NCBI GenBank assembly: GCA_025175895.1
Contig: CM045987.1
Span: 38,590,113-38,654,112 of the forward strand
DNA: 64,000 bases
Source: Wurfbainia villosa
Lineage: Eukaryota; Streptophyta; Magnoliopsida; Zingiberales; Zingiberaceae
Direction of reading: 5' to 3'
Shown here: positions 1-9,253 of the stretch, in pieces
How the letters are laid out: each line of letters starts with the position of its first letter
How positions within the stretch are numbered: position 1 is the stretch's first letter
Translations under genes and position numbers: made by a program
The notes under the pieces: model-generated
The model's database searches: none
Seen by the model: the letters and a program-made list of their open reading frames with translations, nothing else
What the model was told of the DNA's origin: nothing

Positions 1-12
1 AAAGGCAAGGAA

Positions 13-777
13 TTGAAACCCAAAGGAGGGGTAGCCAAGGAAGGGGCTTACTTCCACTGCAAGGAAGCTAGACACTGGAAGCGTAACTGCAAGGCATACC
101 TGGAAGATCTTAAGAAGAAGAGAAGTGAGACATCTACTTCAGGTATAAATGTTATAGAAGTCAATCTATTTATTTCTTCATCATGGGTATTAGATACCGG
201 ATGTGCATCTCACATTTGTACTAATGTGCAGGCGCTGAGAAATAGCAGGGCATTGAGAAAGGGCGAGGTGGACCTACGAGTAGGCAATGGAGCAAGAGTT
301 ACTGCTGTTGCTGTAGGAACTTATGATCTATCTTTGCCCTCTAGGCTTGTACTAGAATTAGATGAATGTTGTTATGTGTCTGCCTTAACTAAGAACATCA
401 TTTCAGTTTCTTGTTTGGACAAGAAAGGATTTGCATTTATAATAAAGAATAAATGTTGTTCAGTTTATTTAAATGATATGTTCTATTGTAGTGCACCTCT
501 AATGAACGGATTCTACTTTCTAGACTTAGAGAGCCCTATCTATAACATAAGTACCAAAAGGTTCAAGTCAAATGAGTTGAACCAAACCTATCTCTGGCAT
601 TGTCGCTTAGGTCACATAAATGAGAGTCGCTTATCTCAGCTCCATAAGGATGGGCTGCTAGACTCATTTGATTTTGAATCATATGAGACATGCGAGTCTT
701 GCCTTTTAGGTAAGATGACCAAGACTCCCTTCAGTGGACACAGCGAAAGAGCAACAGACTTGTTAAGCAACATGTAA
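13..777 (+). pseudogene. A1 gag C-end, protease and pre-integrase domain
   Basis: The reading frame starts in the nucleocapsid end of gag, enters the aspartic protease and ends in the GAG-pre-integrase domain. The CCHC zinc knuckle at about residues 13-26 has lost its first Cys (it reads YFHC, then H and C). The protease active site is intact as WVLDTGCASHIC near residue 60. The pre-integrase domain shows the Copia signature WHCRLGHINESRL and then CESCLLGKMTKTPF. The frame ends at a TAA at 775-777. The aligned 18 bases of A2 code for the integrase start, so the break is a local block of substitutions, not a natural end. Confidence 0.9.
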
Positions 778-1915
778 CTGAATGTATGTGGTCCTTTCAA
801 TGTTGCTGCTAGAGGTGGTTACAAGTACTTCATTACATTTACTGATGACTTCAGTAGATATGGTTATCTGTATCTCATGACACATAAATCAGAATCCTTT
901 GAAAAGTTCAAAGAATTCAAGAATGAAGTACAAAACCAGCTTGGCAAGAGTATTAAGATACTTCGATCAGATCGAGGTGATGAATACCTTAGCCATGAGT
1001 TTCGTGACTATCTAGCTGAGTGTGGGATTCTATCCCAACTCACTCCTCCTGGAACACCACAGTGGAATGGTATATCCGAAAGGAGGAATCGTACCCTATT
1101 AGATATGGTACGATCAATGATGATTCACACAGATCTTCCTATATCCTTTTGGGGATATGCTATAGACACAACAGCCTTTACCCTTAACCGTGTACCATCC
1201 AAGGTTGTGATAAAGACACCATATACGATATGGACAAGGAGAAACCCCATGATGTCTTTCATAAGGATTTGGGGTTGTGAGGCTTACGTTCGACGTCAAG
1301 TCTCAGAAAAACTTGGACCCAAATCCGATAGGTACTATTTTGTTGGATATCCCAAGGATACAAAGGGATATTACTTCTACATTCCCAGTCAGCATAAAGT
1401 GTTTGTGGCAAAGACTGGGGTTTTTCTAGAAAGGGATTTTGTTTCTAGAAAAACTAGTGGGAGTACATTCGATCTAGAAGAAATTCAAGATAAGAACCAT
1501 AGCACTGAGGCCTTGATGGAGGTTGAACAGGAACCACAAAGTGTTGTGGGTGATGAGGTTGTTGCACAAAGGGTTATGGAACAACCACCTGTTCAGGTAG
1601 ACCTACCTCTTCGCAGATCTGATAGGGTACGTCATCAGCCTGAGAGATACTCATTTCTCTTGTCTGACCATGATGATGTAATGCTCATTGAGAATGAGCC
1701 TACCTCCTATCAGGAAGCTGTGATGAGCCCAGATTCTGAGAAATGGCTAGAGGCCATGAGATCCGAGATGGAATCCATGTACACCAACCAAGTATGGACT
1801 TTGGTTGATCCACCTGAAGGGGTCAAACCCATTGGGTCTAAGTGGGTCTTTAGGAGAAAGACTGACATTGATGGACTTACGCATACCTATAAGGGTCGAT
1901 TGGTGGCTAAAATTT
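778..1915 (+). pseudogene. A1 integrase and start of reverse transcriptase
   Basis: This is the DDE integrase that would insert element cDNA into the genome. It reads in frame from the stop at 777. The first catalytic Asp is lost: NVCGPF stands where A2 has HSDVCGPF. The second Asp (LRSDRGDEY) and the Glu (GISERRNRTL) are present. The linker carries the Copia motif RRSDRVRHQPERYSF, and RT begins at EAVMSPDSEKWLEAM. Near 1915 one base is missing relative to A2, which shifts the frame just after GRLVAK. The long frame therefore ends in nonsense at 2052 while RT continues in another frame. Confidence 0.88.
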
Positions 1916-2770
1916 TAAGCAAATTCATGGTATTGACTATGATGAAACCTTTTCTCCAGTGGCGATGTTTAAGTCCATTCGGATCTTGCTTGCTATTGCA
2001 GCATACCACGATTATGAGATCTGGCATATTGATGTCAAAACCGCATTTTTGAATGGAAACTTACTCGCGGATGTGTACATGACACAACCTGAGGGTTTTG
2101 AAGATCCACAACATACTGGAAAAGTATGCAAGCTGCAAAGGTCCATTTATGGGCTAAAGCAAGCTTCTCGGAGCTTGAATCTTCGATTCGATGATGCGAT
2201 CAAATAGTTTGATTTCATCAAGAATTAAGATGAACCCTGTATCTACAAGAGGGTTAATGGGAACACAGTTATCTTTCTTGTATTGTATGTGGATGACATA
2301 CTACTCATTGGGAATGACATCCCTTCGCTACAGTCTATGAAGACTTGGCTGGGGATGTGCTTCTCAATGAAGGACTTAGGTGAAGCAGCTTGTATTCTAG
2401 GCATCAAGATCTATAGAGATAGATCTAAGAGATTGCTTGGCCTAAGTCAGAGTACATACAATGACACGGTATTACTACGGTTTGCCATGCAGAATTCCAA
2501 GAAGGGACTTCTGCCGATGTCACATGGTGTGAGTCTTTCGAAGACTCAAAGTCCCTCTTCTAGAGAGGAGAGAGACCGCATAGATAAGATCCCTTACGCA
2601 TCTGCTATAGGATCTATCAGGTATGCCATGTTGTGTACTCGTCCTGATGTCTCGTATACTTTGAGCATGACGAGTAGGTACCAGTCAGATCCAGGTGAGC
2701 GTCACTGGATAGCAGTCAAGAATATTCTTAAGTACTTGAGAAGGACTAAAGAATATTTCTTGATATTTTG
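1916..2770 (+). pseudogene. A1 reverse transcriptase
   Basis: The Copia RT core is visible in two open pieces. The first (about 1959-2207) carries DVKTAFLNGNL and the signature YGLKQASRS; it ends at a TAG after DDAIK. The second (2283-2771) starts at the catalytic motif YVDDILLIGND and runs through MKDLGEA and LGIKIYRD to TRPDVSYTLSMTSRYQS. Between them stops interrupt the frame, one of them in the stretch reading FIKN-stop-DEPC. The catalytic Asp pair is intact, but no full-length enzyme can be made. Confidence 0.9.
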
Positions 2771-3111
2771 AGGCAATGAGGAGCTAGCTGTAAAGGGTTA
2801 CAGCGATGCCAACTTCCAAACTAACCAGGAAGATTATAGATCACAGTCAGGGTTCGTGTTTTGCTTGAATGGTGGGGTTGTGAGCTGGAAGAGTTCCAAG
2901 CAGGACACAGTTGCTGATTCTACAACAGAGGTCGAATATATATTGGTGCTTCCATCTCATTCGAGAGATTATTGATAGAGGAGATGTGAAGATTTGCAGA
3001 GTACCCACAGAGGCTAACATCGCAGATCCCTTGACCAAGGCTTTGGCACAGAAAAAGCATGATGGTCACACTAGGTCATTGGGTATTAGATACTATGGTG
3101 ATTGTCTCTAG
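2771..3111 (+). pseudogene. A1 RNase H with internal deletion
   Basis: The domain starts after a TGA that ends RT and keeps GYSDANF (first catalytic Asp), SGFVFCLNGG and VSWKSSKQ. Near 2938 the frame jumps from the TEVEY region straight to FHLIREIIDRGDVKICRVPTE. A2 (54767-55207) has roughly 170 more bases here, including the YCDNNEA active-site motif, so A1 lost the middle of the domain. The C-end DPLTKALA is present, and the remaining frame stops at 3111, just before the purine tract. Confidence 0.88.
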
Positions 3112-3114
3112 TGC

Positions 3115-3125
3115 TAGTGGGAGAT
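3115..3125 (+). promoter_or_regulatory. A1 polypurine tract
   Basis: The purine-rich run AGTGGGAGAT lies directly before the LTR start TGTTAG. In LTR retrotransposons this tract primes plus-strand DNA synthesis. The same sequence precedes the LTRs of A2 and B1. Confidence 0.85.
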
Positions 3126-4907
3126 TGTTAGTGAAATCCCTAGAGTCAATCATGTGATGAGTGTTGTATGGACTTTATTGTATCATACTCCTATTTATAA
3201 AGGCATGGTTATTATATTTACTTGTATTAGTGCCAAATAACTAAATATAATAATGTCCTTGAGTAGTAGGTTCTTATCTATATCAGTCAATTGGTTGAAT
3301 CGATAATGAGATGATATAGAGAACACTACTCTTAATCATTCCTAGTCGAGTATTAACATTCAGGGACAACGTTAATGCGTAGAGACTAGCATGTAGGTCA
3401 ACATGATGACTTGATCTCACAAGTCATGGATATGAGATATCAAGTTGACACATGGGTATGCATTGGAGAATTAATACTGAATGACCCGCCATGAGAAAGT
3501 ATCCTGGATCGTTATATGAGTGTCATATACTTTCTCATGTGGCTATTAGTATGACTATTAGTCCTTAGACCTGAAGTCACCATGGTTCCCTACATAAGGC
3601 GTTGCATACTTTGGCTTCGTCAAACGTCACCCGTAAATGGGTGGACTATAAAGGCGATTACTGGATATGTAACAAATTATGCGGAGGGATGTGAGTGATG
3701 TAGATGGGATCTATCCCTCCTATATGACGGGAGTGACATCGATATTCTTGATAGAGTGAGACCACGAAGTGCATGGCCATGCCCAAATGAGTCAATATGA
3801 GATATTGAGCTCATTTGATATAAGTGAGTCTACTTGGAGTTCAAGATTTAGATTGTGCCGAGGATGACACGGTCTATGCCTCAATTGATCAATCTAGATG
3901 TCAAGGATAGAGGGACATTGTCACATATTGTGAGAGTCACAATTAGTAGTCACAAAGGTGATATTGGAGTTCAACATTCTTGTAACTTGGGTAGCAATGA
4001 TGTGTTGCTAGATATCGCTCATTGCTTATGTTCCTAAATCGGTTTAGGGACATTGCCAACGTTACAAGAACCTATAGGGTCACACACATAAGGGCAATTA
4101 GATGGAGATTAGGTTCATATGATGAACCATGAAGATTAGGTTCATGGGATGAACAAAATTGGATTAAGAGTAATCCAAATTAGACTAATTGAGTTAGACT
4201 CAAGTTGATTCAAGTGTTGAATGAGTCTAATTTAGATTTGATTCATCAAATCAATTTAAATTAAATGAATAGAGATTCATTAAATTAAATTAACTTGAAT
4301 CAAATGGTTGGATTTGATCAACCATGGGAGATAAGAGGTCAAGTTTGACTTGACATGAGAGGGAAGATGAAAGGTCAAGTTTGACTTGACCAAATGCCAT
4401 GTCATGATAAAGACTTGGCATGGCCGGCCAATGATGATGTTTCACATCATAATGGACACATCATGCGGTGCCACCTCATGAGGGAGACCTTACATGCATG
4501 CATGTAACCCCCTTATAGTGGGTTATGGATGATGTGAAGTTAAGTTGTGTAACTTCATCTTCTTCCTCTTCTCTTCCCTCAAGCTCTCTCTTCCTCATCT
4601 AGCCATGAACGTCCAAGGGGTGCTAGCACACTCTAAGGTGTTTTTCTCCACCATTTGTCCGTGTGGATACTTGTAGAGGAGTGTACACTTGACACTCTTG
4701 AGTTCCGATAAAGCGTTTGGACGAGCGGGATAAGCGAAGGGCGTCGCTACGAGGGTAATGCTCTCACCTTCTAGATCTAAGGTAGATCTAGGTTTACTTA
4801 TGCACATATATGTTTTTATTTTTATATACCTTCACACGGATCCGTGGCCGGGCTTCCGAGGTTTCTGCAACGCAAAAAGCGGTTTTTGCGGCTCGGAAAG
4901 TCCAACA
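3126..4907 (+). repeat. A1 3' LTR, 1782 bp
   Basis: The LTR starts TGTTAG right after the purine tract and ends CCAACA. The A2 LTR (55282-57079) has the same start and ends CTAACA, giving a TGTTAG/CTAACA inverted end pair. A TATA-like TATAAAG sits at 3196-3202 and is matched at 55357-55363 in A2, which would make U3 very short. Other landmarks shared with A2 are GGGTCACACAC (about 4078) and the imperfect inverted repeat GGTTCATATGATGAACC (about 4111). No coding sequence is supported here; short open frames at 3855 and 4595 look like chance. Confidence 0.92.
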
Positions 4908-5201
4908 CCTACTCCATCCTTGGCTCATTAATTCAAATTCACTCTTTTCTTATAGCTCCACCCTATATACTTGAAGCGACCTAATGGGCCCATGGGCCCC
5001 ACTTCTCCTTTTCTCTTATATAGTTGAACCGTCACAGAAAACCCTATATAAATCTCCACCTTTCCATTTTAGGTATTACTTAGCATGCCTAACAATCCCG
5101 TCTCTTCCACTTCTTCCCTCCAGCGGTTTTCACCGGCGGCATTTCAGCGACCCAGCCCTTCCTTTTCTACACGCTTCTCCTCTAACCCCTAAGTAAGTAT
5201 T
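4908..5201 (+). promoter_or_regulatory. Putative promoter and leader of antisense gene 1
   Basis: These bases lie between the A1 LTR and the first ATG of the antisense gene. A good TATA box (TATATAAAT, 5045-5053) lies about 157 bases before the ATG at 5202. Antisense gene 2 has a similar TATA-to-ATG distance (about 187). The stretch is pyrimidine-rich, as plant leaders often are. Its upstream part was probably displaced by the A1 insertion. Promoter activity is inferred, not shown. Confidence 0.45.
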
Positions 5202-5904
5202 ATGTCCTATTTTATACCTATGGCCTCTAAGACCATCCCCTCACCTGCGTGGTATGAGCACACCGTAACCCAACTAGACTGCAACCATTACTTCTTTAAC
5301 CTTAAAGATAGGTTCATAGACCCTTCCATAAAATGTTATTTTACGACCAAGATGCATCGACCACACCGTCCTCCTCCCGGTTTAACTTGTTTCTTTTCCG
5401 AACAGTTCCTTAACGGCTTGTTTCTACTAGCACCCTCCACTTATCTAGAAATCTTAGACTTTTACGGACTACCATTAAACTAATTTACCCCCAATTCCTT
5501 TCGCATTCTATCAGGGGCCTCTATAGTGTTTCAACACCTAATTCTTCCTCTATCTCTTCAAATATTCCACTATTTCTTTCAATTAAAATCTTCCAAAGCA
5601 TGCCTCTTTTACCTGTCTAGCCATCCGGACTGCCAATTTCTAGTGAATATGCCCACTTCCCATAAAGGATGGGAAGAATTGTACTTCTTTATTCAACTTC
5701 CGGTACCTCTATCCCACTCGGACACCTGGAAGTTAGAACTTCCTAAACTACCATCTTTCCGTGAAATGAGGACCCAGTGCCCTTTCTTGGAGGTTTATAA
5801 AGTACTGGGAGAATCCCACTATTGTCCAGACCACCTAATGAAAACTCCCCTCCTGAGTCACTTCGGGTTGTCCCCCTTTCCTTAAACGACCTCAGCTGTC
5901 TTAG

Positions 5905-5977
5905 GTAGGATGACACTTACCCATCAATATAACTTCTTATCTGAATCAACCATCTTTCTTATCAACATATTTTGTAG
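5905..5977 (+). other. Intron 1 of antisense gene 1
   Basis: The 73-base GT-AG intron starts GTAGGATG and ends ATTTTGTAG. Splicing is phase 1: the G of 5904 joins AT of 5978-5979 to make an Asp codon, and the frame then continues NLMHDALVKG. The change of reading frame between the two open pieces is exactly what the splice resolves. It is near the lower size limit for plant introns. Confidence 0.55.
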
Positions 5978-6531
5978 ATAATCTAATGCATGATGCTCTA
6001 GTGAAAGGAGAAGAGGTTGAGGCTGCCAAGAAGAAGAAGACCTCAACAAAGAGAGGTAAGTCGGTGGCAGCCCCTTCTTCCCCTCAGAAAAGATTGCGGC
6101 TTATTAAGGAAGGAGCTCCTAGTTCATTAGCTCTTCCTCCCTCTTCTTCTGGTCAGCATGATTCCCAATCTTTAATCGTCTATGAACCGAGGAGGAAGGA
6201 CACCACCTTATCCATCCCATCCTCGTCTCCCCATGGAGGAGATTCCCCTTCCCACTCTCCTGCTTCATCCTCCCTTCCCCATGATTCTCCCTTACCTTCC
6301 CGAACCGAATCCATCTCCGCCCCTATCCCCTCAGACACACTTACCTCTCCCACCCCTCTTCAACGTGTCGAACCCAATCTTCCTTCTGAGGGGGATGACC
6401 TTTCCCTCCCGACCCCCTCAATGGCTACATTGGGGTCCCAGCTACAGATCTGTCACCTTTCAGAGGTGAAATTCTTCAATCAATCGGGCTAACAAGGCCC
6501 CTACGACCAGGTGGGCAAATTGTTGGTTGAG

Positions 6532-6623
6532 GTAACTACCTTCCCCTTCCAATCTTTAATGTATTCATACATGTACATGCCACTATATGTCAACGCCTGA
6601 TGATGGCATTTTCTTTCCTTCAG
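6532..6623 (+). other. Intron 2 of antisense gene 1
   Basis: The 92-base GT-AG intron starts GTAACTACC and ends with a pyrimidine tract and TTTCCTTCAG, a strong plant acceptor. Splicing is phase 0, joining KLLVE to ASAKHSKMV at the start of the coiled coil. Antisense gene 2 has a phase-0 intron at the matching place. Confidence 0.68.
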
Positions 6624-7415
6624 GCCTCGGCCAAGCACAGCAAAATGGTATCTCACATAGCCCAATTCCAATCCAGCATGGAGGCGCGCCACTTTGCCTC
6701 CTTGGCTCATCAAAAACAACTCGCTCGGCAATTAAGCGAGAAAGAACAGAAGGAATCCAACCTGAAGGGCCAATGTGAAGATGCCATGACATAGTTGGCC
6801 TTGGTTCAAAGTGAAAAGGAGGAGCTTTAACGAAAAAATGAAGACCTCAAACAGCAAGTCTTCCTCCAGTCCAGCGAACTTCAATAGGTGGATCTTCTCA
6901 CCCATGAATTAAGAGGGTATAAGAGACAGCTTGGGGACGCCATTATTCAAGCTGCTGATTCTTCTACTGCCATTCAACAGCTTCAGTAAGAACGTCAACA
7001 ACTTCGACTAGAACGCCAAGCGTGGGAAGCCACTAAAAAATCTTGTATAGAGAAGTGTCAAGAGCTCTCTTCCATGGTGGTTGCCCTTCCTCAAGCCCTA
7101 TCAACAGTGGCTCAGCAATAATCTGACCTTCATCGAGAATACTCCAAGGCCCTTTCGGCTCTGGGTCAGCAAGCCATAAAAGCATCAACTGAGAAAGATG
7201 CCGTGGCAGCCCAGCTAACTGAAAGTCAAGCCCACCTAGCTGATTGTCAGGCTCAACTAACCAGTTGCCAGTCCCGGCTGAAGGAGTAAGAGGCTGACCT
7301 AAAGGGGCGGTATGTCAAGAAGGGAATGGATCTGTTCATACTTGGCTTTGATGGGTCTTCAGCACTAAATATTGAACGGGGATATCCACCCCCGACATGG
7401 ACACTAGTTATCTAA

Positions 7416-7918
7416 ATCCTGTAGATGCATTGTCTAAGTGTCCCCCCGAACTCTTTGAACTGTAATCCCTAATATCTTACTCTCTATAATGACCCTTTTA
7501 TTGATGTTGAAGAATGCTTATATTAGCATAGCTTTTTATTGTTCTTTTTGTACGCCTCATTGCGGGTCGGGAATTCTGAACTAACTCTGTGCTTTTTCAT
7601 TTTTACAAATACGTTTATTTTCCCGTGTCGCATGGCGCAGTCACCTCCTTTGTTAGAGAACTCACTCAGAAGGTCCCGGATGATCTTATTCATATTCGAC
7701 CCAATTTTGGCTCGACTAAAAATTAAATTACTTCAGCCTTTTGATCTTCTTCGTCTACCTTATTGCTTCAGAAATGATATCTTGATAAGTACCTATGCTA
7801 CTGCCATTATGATATCAGTCTCTTCACCTTCTTCTCCTTCCCAAGAACTACTGCAGTTCCTTTCTCCTCAACTATAAATTATCACCCCCCCATGTCTTCG
7901 TCCTTCTATCTCACTCTC
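7416..7918 (+). other. Spacer between antisense gene 1 and the first small ORF
   Basis: The stretch is AT-richer than the exons around it. A 112-codon open frame at 7539-7877 has no recognisable motif and I do not call it a gene. A TATAAAT at 7873 lies too close to the next ATG to be its obvious promoter. Confidence 0.4.
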
Positions 7919-8394
7919 ATGGCTTCGGCAGAACACCCTATTGAGATTTCCTCATATTCTGAATCTTTTGAGCTATGGGACTGGTTTACTGGAGACACTG
8001 ATGATTCTGATACCTGCTCGATAGCTACCTCGGCCTTTCGCCCCCTTCCTTTTCCACCCCACACCACAGCTCCATCCCCTTCTGCAGGGAGGTCTTTCCG
8101 AGCGCCCTTCCCCTCCTTCCGCAATCAGGTGTGGAACCCTCCTTTAACATGGGAATACATAGTGGGAGATCCCTGGGCCTCTACTAAACTTCCCCCACTT
8201 CCACCGGCCCTGGCTTTCGTTCCGGTCTCCCCAGCGAGGATCCGTCCACCCCCTTTTGATGAAGCTCCACCAGTGATACCATCTGCTCATGGGGAGCTCT
8301 ACAGAGTCATCTTCGTGCCTCCCCCCCCCCCCCCCCCCCCGAGGAGTCTTCTAACAATTCTCCTGTTAAGAGTAATCATAAAAAGCCTTCATAG
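7919..8394 (+). pseudogene. Small Pro/Ser-rich ORF interrupted by a poly-C run
   Basis: The frame starts at the ATG of 7919 (MASAEHPIEISSYSESFELW; an upstream in-frame ATG lies at 7892). It is acidic near the start (GDTDDSDTC) and then very Pro-rich. At 8321-8340 there are 20 consecutive C bases. After the run the original frame drifts into hydrophobic nonsense, while the next frame gives a polar tail (EESSNNSPVKSNHKKPS) and a stop at 8392-8394. A one-base change in run length explains this. The product would be about 158 residues. I do not recognise the family; it lies between the two antisense genes of G on the same strand. Confidence 0.4.
8321..8340 (+). repeat. Poly-C run of 20 bases
   Basis: Twenty consecutive C follow GTGCCT and precede GAGGAG. 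Such runs slip easily in replication and in sequencing, so the length, and with it the reading frame of the ORF around it, is uncertain. Confidence 0.9.
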
Positions 8395-8731
8395 ATTAAA
8401 TGATGTAATCATTCTCAAGTATGTTAATAAAAATGAAGAAGGGAACTGGTATCCACTTTGGTCATTTTCCTGTGGATGTAAAGTTTCTGTCATCAGAAAA
8501 ACTACAATCTCGCCTGAACGTACTTTTTCTTATCATTTCCATGGGATTCGGACCCTTTCCCTCATAATTATCGAGCAATACGTAACTGGAACGAAGTACG
8601 CTTCCCCTTCTTTACTAGCATTCATTATCCTTATTTCCTATGCAAAAAAATGTTCCCTCCTCCTTCATCATTATAAGGACCTCCAACCCTTCCTGTATAA
8701 CATCCATTTTTTTTTTTCTCTTCTCCTCGCC
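8395..8731 (+). other. Spacer between the two small ORFs
   Basis: The stretch is AT-rich, with a T11 run at about 8708. The open frame that crosses it is a read-through from the poly-C frameshift and is not supported as coding. I see no other feature. Confidence 0.4.
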
Positions 8732-9010
8732 ATGGACAAAATGTCTGAACAGGGCAGCAGTTCCCCTCCTGCTGAAGAAAAGGTCGACGAGCAGCGTTAT
8801 ATTGCTAATTTGGAGGAACAAGTGAGATACTTGCAGCAATGATTAAGGGAAGCTTCTGCCAATAACTACTCTTTGCGCCAGCAACTAGCTGGGTCCGAGA
8901 AGGAACTATCTAAGCAAATCTTCCTGCAACAATCTTACCTTCGGCAACTATTGTGCCAACCCCAGCCGCGCAAAGAAACTCCGTCAGTTCCTCCCAACAA
9001 AGAACTGTAA
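8732..9010 (+). pseudogene. Short coiled-coil ORF
   Basis: The ATG at 8732 opens MDKMSEQGSSSPPAEEKVDE, then a heptad-like Gln/Leu/Glu-rich stretch (IANLEEQVRYLQQ, then SLRQQLAGSEKELSKQ) and a Pro-rich tail, ending at the TAA of 9008-9010. One in-frame TGA at 8840-8842 stands where the A/G-rich context suggests CGA (Arg). The product would be about 92 residues. It resembles the coiled-coil part of antisense genes 1 and 2 in composition, and may be a small member or remnant of the same gene set. Function unknown. Confidence 0.45.
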
Positions 9011-9253
9011 TGCCCAATACATAAGGGTTTCTTTTGCTATCCTCTCCCGAGGGAGGAGTTGTAACATGCAATCTTTCTAAAATAAGGAACTTTCTGTGAA
9101 AACATCTTTCACCTATATTTTCCTCGCTTATCTTTTTCTCCTAACATTTCTCGAGCTATGTCAAATCCTGTCTTCTTCGTATGAAAATCAAATAGATGCA
9201 CCGCCTCTTCACCCTTTCAGTGCACAGGGACCACACCTATACATCCTCTGTAC

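Larger units (their letters stand above)
1..4907 (+). mobile_element. Copia retrotransposon A1, right part
   Basis: Protease, integrase, reverse transcriptase and RNase H follow in Copia order on the plus strand and are followed by a purine tract and one complete LTR. The 5' LTR, primer site and most of gag lie beyond the left edge, so the target duplication cannot be checked. The right end, at the CA of 4907, abuts the 3' part of Gypsy element G, so A1 probably inserted into G. A second copy of the family, A2, lies at 51934-57079 and allows each lesion to be read by comparison. The element is dead: it has an in-frame stop, a frameshift and an RNase H deletion. Confidence 0.9.
5202..7415 (+). 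pseudogene. Antisense gene 1 of G: gypsy-associated protein with coiled coil, three exons
   Basis: Exons 5202-5904, 5978-6531 and 6624-7415 join in frame to 683 codons including the stop. Residues 1-230 resemble the N-terminal domain found with plant gypsy elements (Pfam Transposase_28 / putative gypsy-type transposon), with landmarks FLNGLFLLAPSTYLEILDFY and FTPNSFRILSG. Next come a basic stretch (EAAKKKKTSTKRGK), a Ser/Pro-rich linker (about 260-420) and a long Gln/Glu-rich coiled coil (about 420-650). It runs opposite to gag-pol of G, where Tat elements carry an antisense ORF. Nine premature stops (5481, 5883, 6490, 6792, 6828, 6885, 6987, 7119, 7287) are all TAA or TAG and no frameshift was found, so decay looks recent. 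The family assignment is from memory of the domain's look; the function is unknown. Confidence 0.65.
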
